A stretch of 64,000 bases of DNA from Viridothelium virens (GCA_010094025.1 ML991780.1:1-64000), one strand, 5' to 3'; shown: positions 18,993-31,227, numbered from the stretch's first letter. Made by a program: numbers and translations. The notes: generated by a model not told the origin, from the sequence alone.

Positions 18993-21632
18993 GGCTGGTC
19001 AGAAAGCTAATTCTGCAGCCTCAAAGCAGTGGTGGAGCGGGCAGAAGGGGGATTCGCTGTAGTCGAACGAATTCCCGAAGATAGGAGAGCACTCAAAGTC
19101 CCGTTGTAATCCTATTGAGGGTAGGATATACCAATTCGGAGCAATAGAGGAGGACGAGGACCCAGAAAGGTGCACATACGTAGGACGACCAGCTGCTAAG
19201 CAAGAGCTTGATGTCGTGGTGATGAGACCGTTGGTGGTTGAGATTCCTTCCTGAAGCAAAAGCGTCTTGAGTAGCACAGCAGTCGCCGACCAGACCTCCA
19301 CCGATGGCTACAAGCAAGAGCAGTGCTTCCCAAGCTTGACAAGAGGAGGAGCAGAGCGGTTGAAGAAGGTTGCTCGGTGGAGGTGCTGGATAGCTTCGTC
19401 GTTGTTCGAGCAACCCTGCCGTGGATACAGAGGGGTGAGCCTTGCTGAAGCTGCAGAGGGCTCGGTTGTCGGTGCGCGACCAAGCTAGTCCTTCCGTCTC
19501 ACACGCGGAATCACAAACTGCCAAGCTTGCCAGGCCACTCAGGCCTGCAGTTGATGTCTGGAATTTGACTGGCCCTTCTTTTCGATGTTATGCGCTGCGG
19601 TGGGGAATTGCTGAACCTGCAGCGGCTACGATGGAAAATCAGTGGCGATCTCTGCCGGCATCCATACCCACTCACGCCACTCACCAGTTCCTATTCGATA
19701 TCTACATTTTGGAAAGGGCATTTGGTAGATTACAATATCTCATTTGCACGTTTTCTCCTCAGGAACAATCTGTATCCGGCAGAGATGCTCTTCCACAAAC
19801 ATCTGATCAACGTGCATCAACCTGGACCTCCTACTAGTTACATCTCGCTTCCCGCTACTAAGCGGGTTTTCCTAATCCATCACGGCTCCAATTCAGAGAA
19901 AGCCTGACTAGACCCTACAAAACAGCAGTGCCTTGGAACCAGTGTTAGAAGAGACGCACAGCAGGCACGTCGTCGGTGTTGCATTAATCCATCGCGGATT
20001 GATCGGCAGAAGGGAGCCCATGTCGTCAGTGGCTATGGCAACGATAAGGTCGTACGCGGTACTTGAGATGATAGGACTCACGAAAACATGAATCTGATGG
20101 TACTGAAAACGGACAATGCCGGATTCCCAAGGTCGAATGCTAGACTTGCCATTCGTCAATCTCCTCTCGCCAAAAGTCTCGCTTCAATGGAGCTTACCCC
20201 AGCAGTTTGAGGCTGATGGAAGAAGGAACCATTGCTGCCAACTCTAAAAGTTCGAAGCGCCCCGCAAGCAATGGACGTGGAACGGTCCGTGAACCAAATG
20301 CCAGCACTTGCAGCCCAGCGAACCGTCTTTTACGCCTCGCGGTGACATATACTAATCAGTGCTAGTACAAGGATCCTCCTCGCAACTCCCCTCTCAAAAT
20401 CCTGCTCTAAATCGAGATCTTTTGCATTCATCGACCGATCCACCCGCTACAAACGTCATTCTGGATCGAGAATTAAAATACTTCACGAAGACGGTGCGTT
20501 GAAAGGAAATTTCCATTTCCAAGTTTTGCGTCTCGTCCAGCTTCGACTTCGGCCAAGTTATTTGCTAAACGAGGCCTGACCGGTGAGCCTCGTTGTTATC
20601 ACCTCCAAGCACTAGGCACACCACTTCCTGCAAACTCCGCACCCCTCTATGAGGGGCTGTGTGATGAGCTGACTGACGGGCACCAAGCATGGGGACGAGA
20701 CGGCGGAGAGACCGGCAGCCCTATGCATAAGCGCAATCTGATCCACGGGAACAAAGAGAGGCCAATGGGAGCCTATTTTCTTCCATGGTGCTTACTGGAC
20801 GGCGTTTCGCCTTTGTTTTGCAAGGGCTGCGGTGGCGCCCACTAAAATCGGGTGACTGTTGGCTGAAAATTCTTCCCGAGGTGGAGGGTGATAGGGATGT
20901 TGTCTGGAGGACGTGAACGCGTTGAGGATAAACAATGCGGGATGATGCGACAGCACGTGACTAGGGTAGCCACTTCGGGCTCACCTGACGGAAATGCCGA
21001 CTCTTGGCGCTGCCGTTTCTACCTGAGGTAAGCGGGCGCGTGGGCGTGGCAGTACTGTACCTTGAAGAGGCATCTCTCGGCTACCTCTGCACAAATTTTC
21101 TTCACCCAGTTCAAAGATAACTCCATAATCATGAAATACATTGATATCGCCCTCATAACCATCTTCGATGTCGCATGTCTTGCAAGCTTGGGCCATGACC
21201 CGAACGGCTTCGAAGACTGAATAAAACTCGTCCTACCAACGTCTTCTTGACCGGGCTAGTCTCCAGAGTCATGAGTCTTGTAGTGGATTTTAGGATGCAT
21301 GATGTGATACCTCGAAGCCTGATGCTTTTGTGATTGCGAGCGTAAATGTCAGGTGCGATTGCCTTGTGAAGGTGGGTGATATCTCGTTGAGGACTTGTTT
21401 GGTTTTGGTGTTTACTATTGAACACGTCGTGCTGCGCTACACACCAAGGATTTCAGCAGCCCTCTTTAAAAAATTTCATGAGTCGATGCATCGACTTGGT
21501 GACTGATTTTCCAGTTGGACTCGAAAGCCAAACTCTGCCCTCAATCTGAGTAAATGTAAGCAGAGAAAGCTACGCGATACTCAATCTCGACCTCCTGCCT
21601 TACCTTAATTACACGATCCAACCTCAGAAGCA
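18993..21632. other. Long 2.6-kb divergent intergenic region upstream of CDC25
   Basis: This lies between the starts of CDC25 (-) and the F-box-like gene (+). The first 500 bases next to CDC25 are probably its leader and promoter and contain several short upstream ORFs. An ORF at 20981-21196 (-) begins plausibly (MAQACKTCDIEDGYEGD) but decays into low-information sequence, so I do not call it. I see no repeat or RNA gene. Confidence 0.45.
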
Positions 21633-22556
21633 ATGTGGAATCCGAGACTCCAGCGTCCGTCGGTTTCAGGAGGAGAGATTGCGCGACCCCGGCTGGACCG
21701 AATGCCGATGGACATTCTATTCGTGCTTATGGATTATCTGACCCCCGTCTCTTTCCGTACACTGCGAGCTGCATGGCGACCATTTTGTTGTCTCGCACCC
21801 GCATCGAAGAAGCCTCTCCCAGCAGCTTCATTAGAGGAATATCACCGATTGCTCCAGCGAGATGAGTTCTACAAAGCTTATAATCAGGAACGAGAAGCAG
21901 GGGATCATACCGACAGGCTTGCTAAACTCGCATGCAACTACTGTGTGAGAGCACATCCCAGGACTGAGTTCTCCCCGCTTGACATTATCATTCAGTCGCC
22001 CGGATCGCGAGGTTGCCATTTGTCCAAGGGTCTTCTACTAAGTTGCGAGCATCACTCGTTTACCTTTCAACAGATTAAAAACCTCGTCTACCAGGTGAAT
22101 TCAGTGGCAGGTTCGATTTGCGGACACTGTGGCGCTTCAATGCTTATGTCACACAACCCGGAAGACTTCTATCTTGTCAGTGAATTCTCTCTCGGTCAGT
22201 TGCGTCGGTCCGAGCAGCCAGTCTCTATCAGGATCATAGAAGCTCTGTCTCGTTTCAAGAACCCCATTTGTCCTCATAGGCGGGTTTGTGACGTCAATTT
22301 CGTCTGCTCCGATCTCTACTCTCCGCCTACGGGATTCTCGTTCTCAAAGGACCGCGGCCATCAGCCTTGCTCAACGTGCGAGCTGAACGACTTGATCGTC
22401 AGTCTGGATCGGATCCAGAGCCCGGACGCCACCCCTTGGGTTGATACGTTGGTGCTCCGTGTCCACAAAAGACTGAAGTTACAATGTGCCGAAAATATGC
22501 GAAACGAATGGGCTCGGTTTGTGAGGGCGATAGTCGAACCTCCCCCACTGCTGTGA
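21633..22556 (+). CDS. F-box-like protein with Cys pairs, function unknown
   Basis: Intronless, 307 residues, ATG at 21633. Residues about 22-50 (RLDRMPMDILFVLMDYLTPV, then SFRTLRAAWRPF) match the short F-box-like motif seen in many fungal orphan proteins, where LP.(E/D)IL is followed by one or two helices. Downstream are CNYC, CGHCG, a Cys-His pair (CPHRRVC) and CSTC, which could hold a metal ion. F-box proteins usually bind Skp1 and recruit substrates for ubiquitination; whether this weak match does so is unknown. The gene is convergent with NAT. Confidence 0.7.
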   Translation: MWNPRLQRPSVSGGEIARPRLDRMPMDILFVLMDYLTPVSFRTLRAAWRPFCCLAPASKKPLPAASLEEYHRLLQRDEFYKAYNQEREAGDHTDRLAKLACNYCVRAHPRTEFSPLDIIIQSPGSRGCHLSKGLLLSCEHHSFTFQQIKNLVYQVNSVAGSICGHCGASMLMSHNPEDFYLVSEFSLGQLRRSEQPVSIRIIEALSRFKNPICPHRRVCDVNFVCSDLYSPPTGFSFSKDRGHQPCSTCELNDLIVSLDRIQSPDATPWVDTLVLRVHKRLKLQCAENMRNEWARFVRAIVEPPPLL

Positions 22557-22893
22557 AAGGCTTTGCAGAAACTCGGTATCAATAGCAATCCTTCTCAACA
22601 GGAGGTTTCCAATGAAAATAGAAAATTCTGGAAAGAAAAGAAGATTTCCTTATCTTTCTGCTTTCCACTGCGTACACTCATCGTACTCGCCCCTTCGAGT
22701 CGGCTCTAGGCATTGTGCGTGGCCCTCTTTCACGTACGAATATAAAGTGCATTTCATTACGATAACCGGCGATCCACGCAGCGTGGGAGATATAGTAGGC
22801 TGCGTCCTAAGACGGATGCGTCTCCTGTAAACGAAATTGTTGAAGGCTCTTGATTCGATGGGTTGATTACCGAATCATGCGTTTTATGGAGCA
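22557..22893. other. Convergent 3' flanks
   Basis: This 337-base stretch lies between the F-box-like gene (+) and the N-acetyltransferase gene (-). Nothing notable is seen. Confidence 0.5.
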
Positions 22894-23952
22894 TTACGAG
22901 ACGTTTTCGCTTATGATGGCAGCGGGCTCTCCGATGCCTTCTACCTCATCGTCACTGAAATACATCCGAAACCACTTCTTCAGTCCTTCCACTCTTTCCG
23001 CTTCCGTCTTACATATTCTCAAATTCTCCTTGCTCCCCCCAACCCTCCTCTCGAAAGCTTCACCGTCCAACGTCACTGTCCCTACTAACTTATGTCCTTC
23101 CCGTAAAAAAAGTGCGCAGCCCAATCGCTGAGTGAACCACGATTTGGGATGGGTGGCGACATACCAATTCATTATCTCATAATCGCTGCTTTGGAAGTCC
23201 AAATAGCGGGTGAAAGAGTACGCAGGCAGCCAGCGACCCTCTTTCCTCCCTTTGACTCTCGTCTCATAGACCCGCAGTTCTTCCTTCTGATCTACACCCT
23301 CCTGTTCCTGGTCGTTCTCTTCCACTCCCACTCCAAACTTCCTGACCCTACACTCCATCTCCCCAATTCCTCCGACCATATGCGGCGCTCCGCTCTCCTC
23401 ATCATAATCCACGCGAATTGGCTCCAGCAATCCCTCCGCCCCAAACCCCACATCTACCAACCACCACTCCTTCTCTCCCTCATCTCCAACCGACCTTTCA
23501 TCTCCATCTCCACTCACGGGGAGCCCCACCAAATTGACCATATGACTCCATCCACTCCACCCGCTAGCGCCATCTCCGGTGAGCCTTCGATTTACCCTCC
23601 CTCCCCTCTGTCTTACCTCAAACCCAAGTCCCCGCAACACAGATGCGAAGAACGCATTCTGCTCTACGCAGTACCCTCCCCTCCCCTTCTGCACGAAATT
23701 CACATAGAGTGACTCCGGGTCAAGAGGCGGCACCCGATTGTGCGTATAGGGAGGGACGGGCGTGCGAGGGTGGGAAGAGTAGTGGAGTTTGGTGTTTTCG
23801 AAAGGCACACGGGCGAGGTGGTGGGTGATCAGGAGGGATAGCAGGTGAAGGGAGGGAGGAGGCAGCGGGGAGGAGAGCGAAAGGGAAATATGGTTGAAGT
23901 AGGTAGTTAATTGGTCAGGAGTGTAAGGGGAATCGGGGTGGTTGTGGGTCAT
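22894..23952 (-). CDS. NAT: Arylamine N-acetyltransferase
   Basis: Intronless, 352 residues. The cysteine-protease-like triad is intact: Cys95 in GRGGYCVEQN, His137 in WSHMVNLV and Asp167 in LVDVGFG. The N-terminal helical domain has RVPFENTKLHYS, and near the C-terminus SDYEIMNWYVATHPKSWFTQRL is the typical third-domain signature. Fungal members are about 320-370 residues with insertions relative to bacterial ones, as here (acidic, Glu/Gly-rich stretch about 195-235). The family transfers acetyl, or in some fungi malonyl, from CoA to arylamines and hydrazines, a detoxifying reaction in the cytosol. Base composition is strongly biased: the plus strand of this gene is C/T-rich, creating long spurious plus-strand ORFs. 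Confidence 0.94.
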   Translation of the reverse strand: MTHNHPDSPYTPDQLTTYFNHISLSLSSPLPPPSLHLLSLLITHHLARVPFENTKLHYSSHPRTPVPPYTHNRVPPLDPESLYVNFVQKGRGGYCVEQNAFFASVLRGLGFEVRQRGGRVNRRLTGDGASGWSGWSHMVNLVGLPVSGDGDERSVGDEGEKEWWLVDVGFGAEGLLEPIRVDYDEESGAPHMVGGIGEMECRVRKFGVGVEENDQEQEGVDQKEELRVYETRVKGRKEGRWLPAYSFTRYLDFQSSDYEIMNWYVATHPKSWFTQRLGCALFLREGHKLVGTVTLDGEAFERRVGGSKENLRICKTEAERVEGLKKWFRMYFSDDEVEGIGEPAAIISENVS

Positions 23953-24578
23953 GGCGGCTTAAGGCGAAGTAGAGAAGGATGTGAAGTCGTGCATGGATAG
24001 GAAGGTTATATTGTTTGAGAAGCGGAACGGAGGAAGTGAAGGTAACGTTTGCTCAATTTTTACACACAAATTAGTAAGGTAATTAGTAAAGACACGAAGA
24101 AGAAAAGGATTAAAAATGGGATGAGATGGTGGAAAAGGGATGATGTCATTGTAATGGCGTCAGAAGCGAGCTATTCCCAATACAACTATACACTGAGCTT
24201 ACTCCCATTTATGATGATCCTGTAAGTCTGCAACTGCATGTATCTTAGTAAGTAGTTAGGTACGTAAGGTTGATATCATGAGTTTGTTGAAGAGCCGAGA
24301 CGTGAAAGGTTAATCTTCGGCCAAGACCGACTTGATCGAGGCTTCGTCACCCACACTGCTTCCAAGAGCTTGTCTGTCGAATCCATCTCTATAAAGTGTT
24401 TGGCATGCTGTTCAGTCACTTCAGTATGTACGATTATACCCTCATTTGATGCTGTTATCACCGTGCCGTGACGCTCACAAAGCCTTTTCCTTTGCCACAA
24501 CGCCAATTCTGATTCATGCTTCGTGTATTCAATGCGAGACAATACGCCGGTTCTCATGCCATCAAGGTCGTTCAGCGT
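23953..24578. other. Intergenic region, NAT promoter and UBP14 3' flank
   Basis: This holds the promoter of NAT's neighbourhood on the right of its start and the 3' flank of UBP14. The minus-strand ORF at 24276-24557 follows directly after the UBP14 stop and has no family content; it is probably 3' UTR. Confidence 0.5.
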
Positions 24579-27116
24579 CTAGATACGCCTGAAAAAGTAC
24601 ACATACGCAAACTTCTTCATCGCCTCCACATCAGTCGCTTGAGCGACCTTCTCGTCGTTAAAAAGGACCCAGACCGGCTCTGTCGTGCCTGGTAGCGGCT
24701 TACGGATAAAAGAAACGTAGTGGCTAACGGAATTAGTCAGGTTAAATCCAGCTCAAAATCCTTCAGAAGACCTACCCAGCATGAATCGAAGCGCCCTTGT
24801 GGCAAACTATGGACTGTAGTTGGAAGTTGGCTGGTAAGTCGGAACTACCAGGTATTTGCTTCTCGCCCTGCGGAGCTGCAGGAGCATCCTAGAGATCAAC
24901 ATTAGCATCCACTCCTGGACGTCCCACCATTAGGGTCCTTCGTCGCAGTCAGGGAGACTTACATTCTCTGCACCTGCGCCTCCGAAATCTCCTTGAGCAT
25001 CTGGATGGCTAAACACCCACTCCACCGCTCTCTCGACATCGCCACCAGTCTCCTTCAAAGCCTGTCGTGCCTGTGGGATGCTGAAGCCCATGCTTTCTAG
25101 CATAGCCATTTTCTCCGGATCATCTACAGCAGCGCCTGCCGCACTACCTTCCCCACCACCTCCCAGATCCACAGGCACGTCAATATCTGGGTCCTCCATA
25201 TGTTGGAACAGCCAGTTTGCAGCAGCCTCCGCGTCCGCGTTGCCAGTAGCATGGAGCGCCTTCTCGCAGCGCACACGTGGGAAGCCCATACCCTCGAGCA
25301 TCATTAGAGCCTCGGCATTCGGGACGAATCTGGATGCCTCCCCAGAGGCTCCTGCGTCGGTATCTTCGGGTAAGAGTTCCTCATGGGGTTGCTGACCGGG
25401 AGACTTGTAGGCATCGAAGTTGATGGGATCGTCGCCGACTACCACGGGAACATCGAGTTTGGTGGGAACCCAATTGACGAGCTCGAAGCGACGGGCATTG
25501 ACAGCGAGGACGCGAGGAAAGGTCTTGAAGAGTGACTGTTTGGTGAAACCATCTTTGGAGCCGCAGGCTGCGCAGGTAAGTTCGACGGTTTCGGGAGCAG
25601 TGAAGTCGTCCAGGCAGCGCTTGAGAGGCACCGCCTCAAACTCCTCCTTTTCCTCGTCCTTTTTGTCATCGGACGAGGTGTCCATTCTCGAAGGATCCTT
25701 GGGAAGTCGATTGATAGGAACTGCGATAGAGATGTTCTCTTGTTCATCCGTTCGGTAACGAACTTTTTTGCAGCTGAGGCACTGCAGCTTCTGCTCCATG
25801 ACGAAGCGGAAAACGGAAACGGGGTCTTCCAGAGGCGCAGTATGTTGTGATCGGGTGATAAGTTTGAGGAGATGCAGAAGTAACTCAAAAGAATCTTGCT
25901 GACGCATAGTGCTGAATTCTGAATGGCCTCTGCCGATGAGATGCTTTAGCATAGCCGGTGCAAGACCTTTTTGATAGGGAACCTCAGGATTGTCCTCGGA
26001 GGTGATGACATCTGAGTCTGGCTTGGCATAACGCCCGGAGACAAGACCATCTGCTACCTTGCGTAATTGCGTCTCTAGATCTTCGGCTGGTGTCAAAGTT
26101 GATGGCGGCTCTTGGTCTGGACGATAGTAGCGCTCGACAAATTCCGGCATTGAGAAGAGGGACTGTACAATGCTGGCCAGATAACAGCTATTCCCTAAGT
26201 TCTTGAGGCCGGTGAAGCCTTCCCCGAACACGGGCTTTGCCTCCTTGCCATCCTGATCTACCATTGAGAACTCCCACCTTAAGTTTTGTTCGATTTGCAT
26301 CTCCGTGAGGCTTTTTTCGGTCTTTTGCCTGTCTGCGATGTTGATTCCCCAGTGTGCAAGATGTGCGACCAATTCTGTGTCGAGCCTTTCCTCGTTACAA
26401 GCATAACAGTAGATATCCGCAGTACCATCAGCTGTGAGAGATCCAAGTTTCACTGCAACCGGATGTTGCGTCTGGTCGAAATGCGCTAACCCGTGACTCC
26501 TTCCTCCAACGCCTCCGTATTGCTCTCTTCCACAGCCTAGATTGCCACACATGAGACATAACCACAGGTTCTCCTTAAGGTCACACATGGAGCATTGCCC
26601 TAAATCTTGACTTGGTATTTGCCTGGCAGGCTCTTGTTGCAAAGTCAAGTTGTGTTCACAGGGCACCAACTCTTGCTCCCATGCCTTGACCTCTTCTTGT
26701 CGAGCGAACGTATTGGCCTTCAGAACGCTGTCCACGACTTCTGGTAGCTTTCCTTGGGTCTTGTCAACATCTTCCGCCCCGCACTTGTAGCATTTTACTT
26801 GAGTGACAGTATCGTATCGATCCGCCTCGGTCTCTGCGGCTATAGCAAGCTTGGATATTTTCTGTGGCGGTTCATCCTTCTTGACCTTCTTACGCGTCCG
26901 TTTGATGTTGAGTACCAGAGGATGCGATGAGCGTTTGAAGTGTAGGAGGGAATGTTGACGATCTCCAGTACAGGCCCCATTGAAACAGAAGAGACAGACG
27001 TCCAGACCAGTAGGATCGTCTATCGAGTCGAAGCATTGTGTACAATCCTCGCGATAGACGGACTGATTTGGTCCTGGAAGACGCAGTTCCGGAGCGGAAA
27101 TATGCTGGCAAGTCAT
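24579..27116 (-). CDS. UBP14: Ubiquitin C-terminal hydrolase 14 (USP5/isopeptidase T type)
   Basis: Three exons join in frame (24963-27116, 24776-24888, 24579-24723), giving 803 residues, the usual size. Order: variant zinc finger near the N-terminus (YREDCTQCFDSID, CLFC), ZnF-UBP finger around residues 170-265 (CSMCDLKENLWLCLMCGNLGCG, split over a His/Cys-rich loop), USP Cys box GLKNLGNSCYLASIVQSLF near residue 310, two UBA domains (ALMMLEGMGFPRVRCEKAL and KMAMLESMGFSIPQARQAL), and the His box ASIHAG-HYVSFIRK at the last exon junction, ending VYFFRRI. It disassembles free polyubiquitin chains and so supports proteasome turnover. The two small terminal exons carry the catalytic His, so a single-exon model would lack it. 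Confidence 0.95.
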
Positions 27117-27495
27117 GATGAACCCTTATAGTGAGAGTAGCCGCTCAGAAGGTCAAGGATTATCTTGCTTGGTAATATGCCCAAGAACCTTACCTATGGA
27201 GGGTTGGTTGTTGCAGGTGCACAGAAGAAAGTTGTTGCTGATTTTTAGGCACGCGCTGTGTGGAAAGCAGACGTGGGGCAAAAACACCAATTCACGTCAT
27301 ACCTTGACCTTGACTTAGTTAGGTACCTAATCCGTAAGGGGAACTACCCACTAAATCCGAAAAGGCAACATCAATCCTGACTGATATGGTGCTCTCGCTT
27401 AACACATTGCCGGATACGACCACCAGATTCCAGGAGAATTCCAAGCAATGGCATGAGAGTAAAAATCGAACGACACATTCGAGTGGGGTATCTAA
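27117..27495. other. Intergenic region between UBP14 and POL5
   Basis: This 379-base stretch is the UBP14 promoter and the POL5 3' flank, both minus strand. It carries the 12-base palindrome TTAGGTACCTAA at 27319-27330, found again at 46198-46209. Confidence 0.55.
27319..27330. repeat. TTAGGTACCTAA palindrome (first copy)
   Basis: This perfect 12-base palindrome lies in the UBP14-POL5 intergenic region and is identical to 46198-46209. Confidence 0.6.
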
Positions 27496-30400
27496 CTATC
27501 TAGCTTTCCTCATATCATTACACCAGCCCAGCCAGTTCTGAAAGAAGCTAAATTGAATCTCTAGTTTCGGATCCATCAACCATCGCTTCTGCAGTCCCGA
27601 GAACATATCCTGCGCACGACCAAGAGCCTGCCGACCGTTCTCATTCTTCGAGCTCTGCTCCATGTGGGTAACGACCTTTACAAGGAACAGGCTTGATCGA
27701 CTACATGCATTCTGGTATAGCTTGGCGTTTTTGCGACTGACTCTCTCGAGCAGCGTCTGAAGTGTTGTCCAAACACTTTCCAAGTCTTCGGGGTGAGGGA
27801 GGCCTTCTTTCTTTTTTCCACAAAGCTCAATGTACTGCTTGAGTAGGTTAAAGGCCTTCTCCGCAAGCTGTTTGCTCGTACTCTCCAAGATGAGCTGGAG
27901 AAGCGGGAGTATCAAGTCAAGGGCAAGGACGTTGGAGTATTCCTGCTTGACATAAATCGTGAGCAGGTCCAAAATTCTGTTCTTGAAGTTGATCATCATC
28001 TCCTTGGCGTCTTTATTATCACGTTTCTTGCTGCTAGCTTTCTTGCGCTCTTGAAAGACTTTGGTAAGATGGGGCTCCAAAGCCATCATCTCGTCATCAT
28101 CCATGCTCTCGTCATCTGTAGCCTCTTCTTCCGCAGTCGATCGCCCTGTCTTAAGAATCTCTCCAAGAGAAGCATCAAGCCTTTGCAGTTCTTCCTCGTT
28201 ATCGTTATCAGTAGCATCGCTCATGGCATCTCCGCTCTCTGAATCTTGAGCTGAACCATTCGATGCACCGTCTTCTTCGGCCGAGATTGCCCCGTCTACC
28301 TCTTCAACGTCAGAGTCGTCAAGCCCTTCAATTACCCCGTCACTTCCGTCATCTCCGTCCTGATCAAACAGTGCGTTCTGCCCAGCACTATTCTCTCGTT
28401 GAGCGAGAACATCAAGCATTGATTGTAGGGCACTCGGCGTCAGCTTGGGCGCGACAACTGTGAACACCTGCTCTGCTAGCTTTCGTGATAAAGCTGATTG
28501 CTTTGAAACCATACCAAGAAGAACCTCAATCAACAAATCGAATGCTTCTTTCACATTTTCGTTGCCATCAATCGTCGCCTTGTAGGCTGTATCAATTTCT
28601 TCAAGCATAGAGACAGCATCGGGTTCTCCATTGTAGACCTGAAGAATAGTCATAGTGTATAGGCAAAGAAACGCGTTGGTAACGGGCGACTGGAATAAAA
28701 TGAGCATACTGCAACCACCAGAAAGCCAAATTATTTCCGACTTACTTGGGTACTTCCAACGTCGCCGGAATTTTTGTTGTGGTCCATCCTAACCACGGTA
28801 GAGATCGCTCGCTGCAGGGTTTCTTGAACTCCCTCGTCAGATTTTAGAAGGACACTATATTCTTTGCGGTCTTTCATTTTCTCGAGAGAAGTGATGATGG
28901 TAGAGCAGACCTCGGACGCCTGGGATTCTGAAGATATCATGTGGTTGATGCAAGACATCAGTCGAGAGCGAAAGATCTCCCGGGTCGCTGCTGAAATCGG
29001 AATTTCGGGACTTGGTTCCCAATAGAAATAGGAGAATTTTAGCAGTATCTGAAGTAGATGCTTTGGCCACTCCTCCTTGAGGTCAACACTTCGGCCGCGT
29101 GTCAGTGTAAGCAGCATATCCGCGAGCATGCGCCGATGTGATTCCACATCTGCTGCTTCAAGTTTCCAAATGCCAGGGGTCAAGACGGCGGAATCGATCG
29201 ATCCCAAAAGGTCTAACAGGAACTGCCCATGAGTTCCATTTATGATATTGTTGATGGTCTTCGTCCTAGTCAGGTGGTCAAAATTGACAGTTCCTGAAGA
29301 AGAGATCAAAGCTTCAACAAACGATCTCGCTGCTTCTGGCTGTGCTCGCACGCGGCCTTTGATCTTGTCAAGTGGAATCTTCGCTGCTTCATGTAGAAGT
29401 CTTTCAGAATCGCTCCGTTGGTTCACAATGCATCTCATGACATTTGAAGAGAATACCGAGGGAATGGCCCACAAAGGACAACCGTTAATTACAGAGCCTA
29501 GCAGTTGAAGTCCAAGACTCTTGCGCTCTGGGGACGCGCTTTCAGCGAATAATATATCTAAACAAAGTCAGCAATACCACCAGGAAACTTGGAAGGTCGG
29601 GCTACCGTCGACCATCTCTTTCCAGAAGGATTTAAATCTCTTTTCCCGTTTGGCATCTTTGTTTGATAGCTTATAATCTAGCCGGTTGATAAAGCTGAAG
29701 ATCAGGACATTCCAGGCAAAGCTGAGTCGAGTCTGATTGCCGCCAGAGTATCGCTTCTTGTCCCCATCTGCGCCTGGAAGCTCGTCCCCGGCACCTCGTT
29801 TTAGAATTCGAACTAATCTAGGCTTTTCACGCTTGTCGAGTGGATCTTTGTTAGCCCAGCAATCCTCCGGATAGGAGATCTCCTTGCCATTTGCTGACAC
29901 GGTCAGCCATAAAGCCACTCCTTCCGGCGTGTGTTCGAGTTTTTGCTCCGCCAGGACTGAGAGGATGTCGTCAATATAGCCGTTCATCTGTCCCTTTTTG
30001 GCAAGAAATGGTATGCAATTATTGATCATTGAGCAATACTCTTCCTTTAACCAAGGCAGAGTCTTGACTTGCGACAACATTTTCCGAAGCATTGTCGTCC
30101 ATAGTGCCGTTGAGCCTTTCGCTTCAAAGACGAACTTTGATTCAATCATTGCCTGGTATGTAAGCACACGACCTAGAGCATAGTCACGTTTCTCCTGACG
30201 GAAATAAGCAATTGGCACTCCTGTCTTTTCCAGGATTTCGGGTGGAATGCTTACTTGAGACGGGGCTTTGCCCTCTGCAGTCGTCGCCTCGTCTACGTAT
30301 CGTAGTACAAGCGGTCCAAGCTCATCATCTGCTGATTCTTCTGGCAATCGCAGTGTTTCCAAACGGAGGTATTCCGTGAATGCTAGGAAGAAGCCCGATC

Positions 30401-30692
30401 TAGCAGCTTTCCTGCTGCTGCAAAGACCGCGAACAAGTCGCCTCAATACCTTGGCAAGTATCTCTGCATCCGGAGATGTATGTGTTGAGAGCTTGTCTAG
30501 GAGAAGTTTGGTAGCGTCGCGACGGACATTGCTCACTTCGTGGGCAAGATCTTCATAAATTTTTGCAAAGGCGGCATCTTCTTGAGTGTATATGCGCTGC
30601 TTTTTGTGGGCTACACTGTTGGGCTTTGACGCTGTGTCATCATACTCATCACGGACGGCACCTTTCTTACGCTTCTTTTTGTCTTGATCCAT
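27496..30692 (-). CDS. POL5: Pol5/MYBBP1A-like nucleolar protein
   Basis: Three exons join in frame (29606-30692, 28746-29557, 27496-28689), giving 1030 residues, close to yeast Pol5. It opens with a Lys/Arg-rich tract (DQDKKKRKKG), then helical repeats beginning YEDLAHEVSNVRRDATKLLL and LRRLVRGLCSSRKAARSGF, which is the strongest family signature. The middle (FAWNVLIFSFINRLDYKL, later ELISS-type helices) continues the repeats, and the acidic region (residues about 755-860, with DGDDGSDGVIEGLDDSDVEE and DDESMDDDEMM) is typical. Despite its name, this family is not a DNA polymerase: it is nucleolar and needed for rRNA synthesis and ribosome assembly. A MluI-type box is upstream. Confidence 0.93.
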
Positions 30693-31227
30693 GGTCCTGA
30701 GAGAAGTGTTATTCTTGCAGAAATTTGGTTGTTGCTAGAATCTCTCTGATGGGATCTCGAATGGTATTTCGTTTGCGCTATCCAATATTGGTTAGTCATG
30801 GTGGAACAAGAGCTAAAAGTGGGCCCGCGCCTTAGCGTGGTAAACTGGACAGTTAGTGACTGCTGTGACGCGCGGGACGCGTGAGTGGAGCTGGACTCCA
30901 ATACCACCATTATCACAGGCTTGTATGGGTACCGTCCTTCACAAGGCCTCAGATCTCACGAGAGGCTCGCTCCGAATATCAACTGATACCGCGACTTACG
31001 GCAAATTGCCTAGCAGCAGATAATCTCACCCTACCGATGTTTTCGCTTTATGAATACTTTGATCTCTAAGCTTTAATTTGTATGACCCTATATGCTTATC
31101 GACCATCTTAGTATAGAAAGATATAATGGAGTCAATGCCTCGGAATCCTTGTGATAATCTAAAACTCCCAAGCCACGAGTATAGCCACACCACATACTTC
31201 CCACTCTCGACATTTTCCATTCCCATA
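30693..31227. other. POL5 promoter region
   Basis: This 535-base stretch is the upstream region of POL5 (-) and the 3' flank of the secreted protein gene (-). It contains TGACGCGC at 30866-30873 and ACGCGT at 30877-30882, a MluI cell-cycle-box match 185 bases before the POL5 ATG. Confidence 0.5.
30866..30882. promoter_or_regulatory. MluI-type box upstream of POL5
   Basis: TGACGCGC at 30866-30873 and ACGCGT at 30877-30882 lie 174-190 bases before the POL5 ATG. ACGCGT is the core recognised by MBF (Mbp1-Swi6 type) in G1/S regulation. The assignment is by motif only. Confidence 0.4.

Noticed and set aside
20981-21196. Minus-strand ORF beginning MAQACKTCDIEDGYEGD
   Set aside because: The start looks protein-like, but the second half is arbitrary and no splice solution improved it. 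Left as unproven.
9652-23952. Possible metabolic gene cluster (hydrolase, oxidoreductase, N-acetyltransferase)
   Set aside because: The three genes are separated by SLD5, CDC25 and others, have no backbone synthase or cluster regulator, and are common single enzymes.
24276-24557. 93-codon minus-strand ORF just after UBP14
   Set aside because: It follows the UBP14 stop after 21 bases, has no family content and most likely lies in the 3' UTR.
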